Source: an uncultured Corynebacterium sp. (GTDB lineage Bacteria > Actinomycetota > Actinomycetes > Mycobacteriales > Mycobacteriaceae). From it: DNA of 11,052 nt. Location of the stretch: NCBI GenBank assembly GCA_915275065.1, contig CAJZGD010000069.1, positions 1-11,052 on the forward strand, read 5' to 3'. Of this stretch, positions 1 to 6,407 are shown piece by piece (position 1 is the stretch's first letter; each line of letters opens with the position of its first letter). The notes below the pieces were generated by a model. That model was not told where the DNA came from. It did no database searches and saw only the letters and a list, made by a program, of their open reading frames with translations. Both the position numbers and the translations under genes were made by a program.

Positions 1-478
1 GGGAACCTTCGGCAGGCGAACCAGCAACAACCTCCGCAATCTCCACCTCTAACGGTTTTTTGAGATACCGCAATGCCGCAGTCGTCGCCGAAGACTCGGA
101 CGACAAAAACGCCTGCTGGTTTAGCTGATTCACCTCCTCCTCAGTCTTATTTTGGGGTATGACCTGATCAATGGGCACCAAATTATCGCTCGTGAGCAGC
201 CACCGGCTAATCGCCTGAACCAGCGTCATATTGGTGCGAACAGACACGGTAGTCATATTGAGGTTACCGCTGGTGTGATCAACATCGGTGCCAGTGATCT
301 GAACAACATCCACATCATTGACTTTGCCCAATGTGTTAAACATGGGCCCCGGCCCCTCGGCCGCATACGGCACGGTCAGCGCTATATTTGTGCCAGGAAT
401 ATGGTCCAAATTCACCAAAGCAGCCAGGGCAAAAACCGGGATAGCACCAAAGGTAAGGGTTGTAAAACGTCGATTCAC
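1..478 (-). CDS. PDZ-domain, YlbL-like membrane-anchored protease (N-terminal part)
   Basis: Only the first 159 codons are present; the gene runs off the left edge. The start is GTG at 478, because an in-frame TAG lies upstream with no better start between; the ribosome site is weak (AAGAACC). The protein opens with a short basic stretch (MNRR) and a hydrophobic segment at about residues 7-23, a membrane anchor or signal. Then comes VPYAAEGPGPMFNTLG (36-51), followed by GNLNMTTVSVRTNMT (71-85). Both blocks are hallmarks of the actinobacterial and Bacillus YlbL/Lon-like secreted PDZ proteases. A PDZ domain seems to begin near residue 140, ending in EVVAGSPAEGS at the edge. The catalytic Ser/Lys domain, if present, is outside the window. 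In mycobacteria the homologue sits beside the zincin-2 gene and near uvrD2, as here. The role is inferred to be processing or quality control of envelope proteins. Confidence 0.85.
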   Translation of the reverse strand, partial: MNRRFTTLTFGAIPVFALAALVNLDHIPGTNIALTVPYAAEGPGPMFNTLGKVNDVDVVQITGTDVDHTSGNLNMTTVSVRTNMTLVQAISRWLLTSDNLVPIDQVIPQNKTEEEVNQLNQQAFLSSESSATTAALRYLKKPLEVEIAEVVAGSPAEGS

Positions 479-565
479 GGTTCTTAAGCGTACCGTAGGG
501 ATTTGACAAAACTAGGTATCTCACCAGCCCTCAACAGTATGTGTTTTCAACTGCAATGCTCCCTA

Positions 566-587
566 TCACGTGTGGTAGCTCACGTGT
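566..587. promoter_or_regulatory. Twin TCACGTGT boxes in the divergent intergenic gap
   Basis: TCACGTGT occurs at 566-573 and again at 580-587, 14 bp apart start to start. Each contains the palindrome CACGTG, so the pair could bind one dimer per box. They lie between the PDZ-protease gene and the gene at 648, just before a possible -10 (TATAAG, 592-597). The position suits an operator, but no regulator is identified. Confidence 0.3.
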
Positions 588-591
588 TCGC

Positions 592-597
592 TATAAG
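592..597 (+). promoter_or_regulatory. Possible -10 box for the gene at 648
   Basis: TATAAG matches five of six bases of the -10 consensus and lies 50 bp before the ATG at 648. No good -35 is visible at the usual distance (569-574 reads CGTGTG), which is common in actinobacteria. The leader would be about 44 nt. The call is tentative. Confidence 0.3.
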
Positions 598-647
598 CGT
601 TGTGGTTTTATGGCATTTTCGTGGTAACAGTAGGTAGCGTGTGAGGC

Positions 648-2048
648 ATGGCGAATAGTAATTTTGGTTTTAATTTTGGTTTCGGCAAACGCGACGACGG
701 CAACGACGATAATAACGACTTTAGCGGGGGCATAGGAGATTTTCTTAACGATCTCGGACAAATGCTGTCCGGTTTAGGCTCATCAATGAATAGCTCCGAC
801 GGGGAATCCGTCAACTATTCCATGACGGAGCGCATTGCCCGCCAACAAATCGGTGCCCAAGATGGCCCCATAACCAACACCGACCAGCAGCAAGTACAAG
901 ATGCGGTACGGATCGTAGAATTATGGCTTGACGACGCCACCTACCTGCCGGCATCGGAAAATAAAGTCGTCGCATGGAACGCCACCGACTGGCTCACCAA
1001 TACCCTACCGGCGTGGAAACGCATGATTAACCCAGTAGTGGCCCAAATGAACGAGGCACGGTTAAGCGGACTACCGGAGGAAGTACGGGACGCCATCGGG
1101 CCAATCATCGGCATATTTAGCTCAATGTCCTCGGCAAACTTCGGGGCACAATTAGGCAACGCCCTAGGCGATTTAGCCACCCAATCCCTATCCGGCTCCG
1201 ACTTCGGAATCCAGGTAGCCCCCGAACACACCACCGCACTGCTCCCGCACTCCGTCAACCACATTGCCCGCGAAATAGCGGTATCGCCCCAAGACGTGCT
1301 CATGTATCTAGCGGCACGAGAAGCCGCCCGGCAACGACTCTTCCGACATGTGCACTGGCTCAGCGAACGCCTCGTATCCTCAGTGGAGGAATACGCAGCC
1401 GGCCTAGAATTGGATAACTCCGCCATGGAAGAAGCCATGCGGAACATCAACCTTGAATCGCAAGACCCGGCAGCAATCCAAGACGCCCTCAACCAAATGC
1501 AGGGCATGGATCTAGAACCAAAAATTCGGTCCCGCAACACCGGTGCCACAACCCGGTTAGAAACCCTCTTAGCCCTGGTCGAAGGCTGGGTGGAACTCGT
1601 GGTCACAAATGCGCTCGGCGACCGGGTGCCGGCCACGGCAGCGCTCAACGAAGCATGGCAACGGCGCCGACGCACCGGTGGCTCCGCCGAAAAAGCATTC
1701 GCCTCAGTGGTGGGCATTGAATTCGCCGCCCCGAAAGTAAGCGAAGCAAAAGAACTATGGAAACGAGTAACCGTGGCCGTCGGTGAGGAACGCCGCGATA
1801 AAGTATGGGACCACCCCGATTTCCTGCCGCTCGCCGAACACCTGGACAATTCCGCCGAGTTCATCGACTCCCTGCTTGACGACGCCGACACCGCCAATTT
1901 CGACCCCATCGCCGAAATCACCGCCCTGGAAGAAATGCTGGCCCAAAAATCCGAGGAGGAACAAGCCGAACAGAAAGAATGGCCCAAGCCAAAGGATCAA
2001 AAACCCGAGGACAACCAGGACAAGAAATCGGACGATTCCGACAAATAA
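648..2048 (+). CDS. Zincin-2/DUF2342-like family protein, metal site degenerate
   Basis: A 466-residue protein with the layout of the actinobacterial family often labelled zinc-dependent metalloprotease or putative hydrolase. It has a Gly/Asn/Asp-rich N-terminus (1-35), a helical core (about 80-380) and a very acidic/lysine tail (about 425-466) of low complexity. Family landmarks seen are LAAREAARQRLFRHVHWL (221-238) and LLALVEGWVELVV (307-319). At the place where metalloprotease relatives carry HExxH, this protein reads REAAR (224-228), so both zinc-binding histidines are absent and a peptidase role is doubtful. No signal peptide or membrane segment is visible. The start ATG at 648 has only a short-spaced GTGAGG (641-646) before it. 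The gene ends 7 bp from the convergent metallopeptidase gene and shares a divergent gap with the PDZ protease. Family assignment is fairly secure; function is unknown. Confidence 0.85.
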   Translation: MANSNFGFNFGFGKRDDGNDDNNDFSGGIGDFLNDLGQMLSGLGSSMNSSDGESVNYSMTERIARQQIGAQDGPITNTDQQQVQDAVRIVELWLDDATYLPASENKVVAWNATDWLTNTLPAWKRMINPVVAQMNEARLSGLPEEVRDAIGPIIGIFSSMSSANFGAQLGNALGDLATQSLSGSDFGIQVAPEHTTALLPHSVNHIAREIAVSPQDVLMYLAAREAARQRLFRHVHWLSERLVSSVEEYAAGLELDNSAMEEAMRNINLESQDPAAIQDALNQMQGMDLEPKIRSRNTGATTRLETLLALVEGWVELVVTNALGDRVPATAALNEAWQRRRRTGGSAEKAFASVVGIEFAAPKVSEAKELWKRVTVAVGEERRDKVWDHPDFLPLAEHLDNSAEFIDSLLDDADTANFDPIAEITALEEMLAQKSEEEQAEQKEWPKPKDQKPEDNQDKKSDDSDK

Positions 2049-2055
2049 TTCCTCA

Positions 2056-2577
2056 TTATTCCTCGGTAACAGTCATCCTGCCCCACGCCTCCAAAAACCC
2101 CTTGGCCCGTTCGGCGCGGGGCGCCTTGTCCGCCCACGACCAAAAATCGGCGGAATGCCCATCGTGGATAAACGTGTGGGTGAGCTCATGCACCAACACC
2201 GAATCCAACACATAATCGGGTACGTTCCGCAACCGATGGGAAATCCGAATATCCCCCGTGGCCGGCGAACACGAACCCCACCGCTGACTCTGGTTAGTGA
2301 CCCACCTGACGCTACCGATAGTAGCTCGACCATCAAGAACCGTCCGGTTCAACACCTGGGCGCGCCGGGCCAGATCGGCATCAGTCCGGGCGGTGGCGGT
2401 GGTTTTTCGATTGATCTTTGCAACAATGTCGTCAACAAGCTGCGCTTCCTCATGCGGCAATAGGTTCGCTGGAACGCGCACCTGAATGCGCCCATCAACA
2501 ATTCGGCCGGCAGCAGTGCGGGTGCGGCGGGCAGAACGAATGATCTCAACATCAAACGTGTTTGGTACGGCAGCCAT
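2056..2577 (-). CDS. YgjP/DUF45-type M48 metallopeptidase
   Basis: A 173-residue cytosolic protein. It carries QSQRWGSCSP (97-105), the WGSC signature of the YgjP-like family, and LVHELTHTFIHDGHSADFW (128-146). HELTH (130-134) provides two zinc-binding histidines and the catalytic Glu, and H141 in GHSADFW is the likely third ligand, so the metal site looks intact. Length is slightly shorter than the usual roughly 230 residues, the N-terminal beta part being compact. The start is ATG 2577; a TAGAAT box ends 8 nt upstream, which suggests leaderless translation. The gene converges on 648-2048 with a 7-bp gap and diverges from the ThiF-like gene. Substrate unknown: some family members were reported as UTP pyrophosphatases and others are presumed peptidases, so the reaction is left open. 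Confidence 0.88.
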   Translation of the reverse strand: MAAVPNTFDVEIIRSARRTRTAAGRIVDGRIQVRVPANLLPHEEAQLVDDIVAKINRKTTATARTDADLARRAQVLNRTVLDGRATIGSVRWVTNQSQRWGSCSPATGDIRISHRLRNVPDYVLDSVLVHELTHTFIHDGHSADFWSWADKAPRAERAKGFLEAWGRMTVTEE

Positions 2578-2585
2578 GGTGTCTC

Positions 2586-2593
2586 ATTCTAAT
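2586..2593. promoter_or_regulatory. Overlapping divergent -10 boxes (2577 minus and 2612 plus genes)
   Basis: ATTCTAAT in the 34-bp gap can be read as TAGAAT on the minus strand (2591-2586) and as TCTAAT on the plus strand (2588-2593). The minus box ends 8 nt before the ATG at 2577, so transcription would begin at or next to the start codon, giving a leaderless message. The plus box would give a leader of about 12 nt before the ATG at 2612. No clear -35 elements. Confidence 0.35.
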
Positions 2594-2611
2594 TCATGAC
2601 ATGGTAGAACC

Positions 2612-3598
2612 ATGCCGGGGAAAACCAATATTCAGCACCCATTACCCAACCCTGCGGCGCTTCCTGGCATCGACCCGCCCAACCTTGACCTTGCCGACCC
2701 CCAAGAACCCGACACTGCCCCACTCACCGCCGGTGAAATACTCAAGGCCGCCCCGGCGCGGCATGGTGACAAACACCTAGTGGTATTGAGCTCCTCCGCA
2801 CATATTATTCGCCGACCAAATGTGGGTATTCAGTGCGGTGCTGATGCCACAACCGCTGGGGTGTTTGAGGTCCAGGGGCCGCCGCAGCGCCTGCTTGTGC
2901 CGATTCTCATGTCGTGTATTAATCCGATCAGTTTGGATGTTTTGCATCGTCGGGTGGAGATGACGGGTCTTTCCGCAATCAAAGCCCGCCTGCTCATTGA
3001 TGATTTGCTGAATCATGGCGTGCTGGTGCCGTTCGAACATATGGTTGTTGCGGTGATCGGCAGGTGTTCGCTTGCGGCAACGGTTATTCGCCTGTTGGGG
3101 GAGCTCGGTGTGGTGGTGCGGCAACCGCGACGGGGTGAGTCTGAGGAGCGGTTTCTTGCCCAAATCCCTAAGGAGTTGTTGGTGATTCCGGTGGGTAAGG
3201 TCGGGTATAGCAAAAGCATTTGCCGCAGATTGGGCAGGTGGGATGATGTGATTCCCGCTACCATTATTGATTCTTCCGGGGTTATTGGGCCGATTCGGGT
3301 GCGGGGTGAGGGGGCGTGTTTGCAGTGCGCCGAGTTGTATCGGATTTCCGCGGATCCGCAGTGGCGGACTGTTACTAAGGATTTGCCGCTGAATCCTCGG
3401 CATAATCCGGTTGTGGAGTATGCGACGGCCGCCCGGTTGGCGGCGTTGTTGATGCCGCGGTATCCGGCGCCTGGGGTGGTGAATGCGTCGTATGCGCCGG
3501 GGGTGTGTATTGAGGTGAATCCGTTTGCGGGTACTGCGGTGGAGACTGTTGTTCGAACGCATCCGATTTGCCCGGTGTGTTGGGAGAATCGGTCATGA
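2612..3598 (+). CDS. ThiF/TOMM cyclodehydratase-like protein with two CxxC pairs
   Basis: A 328-residue protein matching the actinobacterial group annotated as ThiF-family or TOMM precursor leader-peptide-binding protein. Visible parts: a Pro-rich N-terminus (1-40); a mixed helical region resembling a leader-binding/winged-helix part (about 90-142); a Rossmann-like beta-helix-beta start, HMVVAVIGRCSLAATVIRLL (143-162), whose nucleotide loop is not a classical GxGxxG; then GACLQCAELYRISADPQW (234-251); and a C-terminal CPVC (320-323). C236, C239, C320 and C323 would form the structural zinc site typical of E1-like folds. No precursor peptide, YcaO or dehydrogenase gene lies beside it, so a RiPP pathway is not supported here. 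The gene faces uvrD2 tail to tail with a 24-bp gap. Its role is unknown; a homologue occupies the same position in mycobacteria as I recall. Confidence 0.72.
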   Translation: MPGKTNIQHPLPNPAALPGIDPPNLDLADPQEPDTAPLTAGEILKAAPARHGDKHLVVLSSSAHIIRRPNVGIQCGADATTAGVFEVQGPPQRLLVPILMSCINPISLDVLHRRVEMTGLSAIKARLLIDDLLNHGVLVPFEHMVVAVIGRCSLAATVIRLLGELGVVVRQPRRGESEERFLAQIPKELLVIPVGKVGYSKSICRRLGRWDDVIPATIIDSSGVIGPIRVRGEGACLQCAELYRISADPQWRTVTKDLPLNPRHNPVVEYATAARLAALLMPRYPAPGVVNASYAPGVCIEVNPFAGTAVETVVRTHPICPVCWENRS

Positions 3599-3622
3599 TG
3601 CGAACGTGTTCGTTGTTGTTGG

Positions 3623-5716
3623 TCATTCCTCATTGTCGTCGAGGAATTGGGCGACGGTTTCTAGTAGGTCTTGCCCGTAGCGTTCGACTTTGACTTGACC
3701 GATGCCGTTGATTTTGAGTAGTTCGGCGGTGTTGGTGGGGAGGGCTTCGGCGATGGCTTGGAGGGTGGCGTCGGAGAACACAATGTAGGCGGGGATGTTA
3801 TTGGTTTTTGCCACGCCGGCCCGCCAGACGCGGAGGGTTTCGAAGATTTGTGGGTCCGCGTCGGAGGGGCAGTTGTTGCATCTTCCGAGGATTCTTTCGG
3901 GCATGTCGACAAGTGGGCTGCCGCAGACTTTGCATCGGGCGGGGCGCCGATGTCGCTTGGCTGGTTTGGCGGTGGTGATTTTGTTGGTTTCGGGGATGAT
4001 GTCGTCGAGGAATCGGGTGCGTTTGCGGCTGTGCCGACCGCCTTCTTGGCGGGCTGCTGACCAGGAGTGGAAGAGGTGTTTTCGTGCCCGGGTGACGCCG
4101 ACGTAGAAGAGTCGTCGTTCTTCTTCGATGGCGGCTACGCCGGCTTTGATGGCGTGGGTGATGGGGAGGCTGCCGTCTGTGAGGCCGACTAGGAACACGG
4201 CGTCCCATTCCAGGCCTTTGGCCGCGTGGAGGGATGCGAGGGTGACGCCTTGCATGGTGGGGGGGTGTTTATTGGTGTCGCGTTGGTGAAGTTGGTGCAG
4301 GAGCCCAATGAGGTTGAGGTCGGGGGTGGCTTTGCCTAGTTCTTTGCTGAGTTCGACGAGCGCTTGGAGGCTTTGCCAGCGTTCGCGGGCTTGGGCGCCT
4401 TCGGGCTCTTGGGGGGTGAGGCCGATGGGGGCGAGGGCGGATTCAACGAGTTCGTGTATGCGGGGGCCGATGAGGTCGGGTGGTTGGTGTGCTTCCAGCT
4501 GCGAGAGCCGAATGAGTGTGCTAATTGCTTGGCGGATTTCTGGCCGTTTGAAGAATTCTTCGCCGCCCCGCACTTGGTAGACGATGCCGGCGTCGGCGAG
4601 GGCTTGTTCGAATGGGGCGGATTGGGCGTTGATGCGGTAGAGGACCGCGATTTCGGCCGGGGGTACCCCCTGTTCGATGAGGTGTTTGATGCGTTCGGCG
4701 ACGGCTCGGGCTTCGGCGGGTTCGTCGTCATAGCCTGCGAAGACGGGTGCTGGGCCGGCGGGGAGCATGCCACGGAGTTGGAGTTTTGTGCCGGAAACTC
4801 GGCCGGTTGCTTGGCTGATGATGGTGTTGGCCAGATCGGTGATTTGCGGGGTGGATCGGTAGTCACGTTGCAGCTTTACGACGGTGGCGTGTGGGTAGGT
4901 GCGGGAGAAGTCGAGGAGGAATTCGGGGCTGGCGCCGGTGAAGGAGTAGATGGTTTGGTTTGCATCGCCGACGACGGTGATGTCGTCTCGGTTGCCCAGC
5001 CATGCGGAGAGGACTCGTTGTTGGAGGGGGGTGACGTCTTGGTATTCGTCGACGACGAAGGTGCAGTATTGGGCCCGGAATTCTTCGGCGATGGCGGTGG
5101 AGTTTTCGATGGCCCCGGCAACGTGGAGGAGGAGGTCGTCGAAGTCGAGGAGCATGACGTCGGGGTTGATTTTGGCGTCTTCGTAGCGTTGGTAGATTTG
5201 CGCGACGATGGGGGCTGGTTGTGGGGTGTGGCGGTGAGCGGTTTCGGCCACGTATTGTTCGGGGCTGATGAGCCGGGATTTGGCCCATTCGATTTCGCTG
5301 AGGATATCGCGCACGTTTTCGACTGAGGAGTCGATGCCGAGGCTGCGGGCTGCCCGGCCTACGAGCGGGAATTTGTTGTCCAGGAGTTGCCAGGAGAGGT
5401 TGCCGGCGACCTGGGGCCAGAAATAGGCAAGTTGGCGCATAGCGGCAGCGTGGAAGGTGCGGGCTTGGACGCCGCCGATACCCATGAGTCTGAGGCGGTG
5501 GGCCATTTCGCCGGCGGCGCGCTTGGTGAAGGTGACCGCCATGACCCGGTTGCCGCCCACGAATCCTTGGTCGATCAGGTGTGCGATTCTATAGGTGATG
5601 GTGCGGGTTTTGCCGGTACCAGCACCGGCGAGAATGGCCACGGGGCCGCGGGGGGCGGTGGCTGCTTGTTGTTGGTCCGCGTCTAGGTCGCCAAGATTTA
5701 TCACTGGTGTAACCAT
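3623..5716 (-). CDS. uvrD2: ATP-dependent 3'-5' DNA helicase UvrD2 with HRDC domain
   Basis: A 697-residue superfamily 1A helicase. In order: Q-like motif near LDADQQQAA (11-19), Walker A AGAGTGKT (30-37), Walker B VVDEYQD (221-227), motif III GDANQTIYSFTGA (250-262), motif IV RDYRST (284-289), motif V HAAKGLEWD (497-505), motif VI RRLFYVGVTRAR (534-545). After the motor a tetracysteine module follows, CKVC (595-598) and CNNC (613-616), and then an HRDC domain (about 623-693, with INGIGQVKVERYG). Tetracysteine plus HRDC is the diagnostic layout of actinobacterial UvrD2 and separates it from UvrD1/PcrA. The likely role is unwinding of DNA in repair and replication. The start ATG 5716 lies inside the end of nudC (16-bp overlap) and lacks a good ribosome site, so translation is probably coupled to nudC. 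Last gene of the channel-nudC-uvrD2 unit. Confidence 0.95.
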   Translation of the reverse strand: MVTPVINLGDLDADQQQAATAPRGPVAILAGAGTGKTRTITYRIAHLIDQGFVGGNRVMAVTFTKRAAGEMAHRLRLMGIGGVQARTFHAAAMRQLAYFWPQVAGNLSWQLLDNKFPLVGRAARSLGIDSSVENVRDILSEIEWAKSRLISPEQYVAETAHRHTPQPAPIVAQIYQRYEDAKINPDVMLLDFDDLLLHVAGAIENSTAIAEEFRAQYCTFVVDEYQDVTPLQQRVLSAWLGNRDDITVVGDANQTIYSFTGASPEFLLDFSRTYPHATVVKLQRDYRSTPQITDLANTIISQATGRVSGTKLQLRGMLPAGPAPVFAGYDDEPAEARAVAERIKHLIEQGVPPAEIAVLYRINAQSAPFEQALADAGIVYQVRGGEEFFKRPEIRQAISTLIRLSQLEAHQPPDLIGPRIHELVESALAPIGLTPQEPEGAQARERWQSLQALVELSKELGKATPDLNLIGLLHQLHQRDTNKHPPTMQGVTLASLHAAKGLEWDAVFLVGLTDGSLPITHAIKAGVAAIEEERRLFYVGVTRARKHLFHSWSAARQEGGRHSRKRTRFLDDIIPETNKITTAKPAKRHRRPARCKVCGSPLVDMPERILGRCNNCPSDADPQIFETLRVWRAGVAKTNNIPAYIVFSDATLQAIAEALPTNTAELLKINGIGQVKVERYGQDLLETVAQFLDDNEE

Positions 5717-6405
5717 TCATGAATAAGGTTTGCCGCTAGGGAGCCGGGGCCGGGAAGCGGCAGCGTGTTGTTGAGCAGCTCGTCACGGGTCACCCACCGG
5801 GTTTCGGAGAGTTCCCCGTCGGTGGGCATGGTGGGGTGTTCATCGTCGGTGGTGGCGGTGAAACCCACCATGATAGAACCGGAGTAGGGCCATGGTTGGC
5901 TGCGCTGGTAGCGCAGGCCGTAGATGGTGCGTCCGGTTTCTTCTTGGGCTTCCCGCTGCATGGCGGCTTCAAGGGTTTCACCCAGGTCGACGTATCCAGC
6001 TATGAGGGAATAGTGTGGATGGTTGACGTTTTTCCCCAGGAGGATTCGTTCCGTGCCTGCCAGGGTGATGAGCCCGATGACTGCGGGATTGATGCGCGGA
6101 AACACTTGGACCGCTCCCTGGTCGTGTTCGACGGTGGCCACGCCGTGTTCGTCGAAAAGCAGTGGTCGGCCAGTCAGCGGGTCGAAGCGGGTGGTTTCTC
6201 GATAGTTCAATACCGCCAAGGCGGTGAGGGCCTGGGGATCCATGGTTCGCTGTATCTCCGTTCCACCTGCTAACTTTTGCAGCGAGTCAGAGGCGATCCG
6301 CTGCACTCCCCCACCACCTGGTAGCGGGTAGATGGGGACACCCGGGAGGGCGTCGACAAGCGTGGGGATGGTGCGGCCCACAGAATCAAAAACAAAAACC
6401 TGCAC
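5701..6405 (-). CDS. nudC: NADH pyrophosphatase NudC (Nudix hydrolase), zinc ribbon cysteines absent
   Basis: A 234-residue Nudix hydrolase that would cleave NADH/NAD to NMNH/NMN and AMP; family members also remove NAD caps from RNA. The Nudix box GYVDLGETLEAAMQ followed by REAQEETG (137-158) is intact, with G137, E143, R151, E152, E155 and E156. SQPWPYSGS (169-177) downstream is the SQPWPFPxS signature that marks the NudC subgroup. The region equivalent to the zinc ribbon (about 67-104, RFDPLTGRPL...VQVFPRINP) keeps the surrounding pattern, but every cysteine has been replaced; the whole protein contains no cysteine. The start is GTG 6405, 2 bp after the channel stop, with AAAGGA about 9 nt upstream inside the channel gene. 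Its end overlaps uvrD2. Function is secure at subgroup level. Confidence 0.92.
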   Translation of the reverse strand: MQVFVFDSVGRTIPTLVDALPGVPIYPLPGGGGVQRIASDSLQKLAGGTEIQRTMDPQALTALAVLNYRETTRFDPLTGRPLLFDEHGVATVEHDQGAVQVFPRINPAVIGLITLAGTERILLGKNVNHPHYSLIAGYVDLGETLEAAMQREAQEETGRTIYGLRYQRSQPWPYSGSIMVGFTATTDDEHPTMPTDGELSETRWVTRDELLNNTLPLPGPGSLAANLIHEWLHQ

Positions 6406-6407
6406 AA

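Noticed and set aside
941..1987. Long minus-strand open frame (348 codons) opposite the gene at 648
   Set aside because: Ser/Arg/Ala-rich low-quality product with no domain; a shadow of the real plus-strand gene, common in GC-rich coding DNA.
2044..2060. AATAAT/ATTATT inverted repeat over two convergent stop codons
   Set aside because: All A-T, 6 bp, mostly made by the stop codons themselves; too weak for a terminator.
3601..3612. CGAACGTGTTCG in the 24-bp convergent gap as a shared terminator
   Set aside because: Stem of 4-5 bp with too small a loop and only a weak TTGTTGTT run after it.
4364..5326. 320-codon plus-strand open frame inside uvrD2
   Set aside because: Gly/Asp/Val/Glu repeat-like product lying wholly opposite intact helicase motifs.
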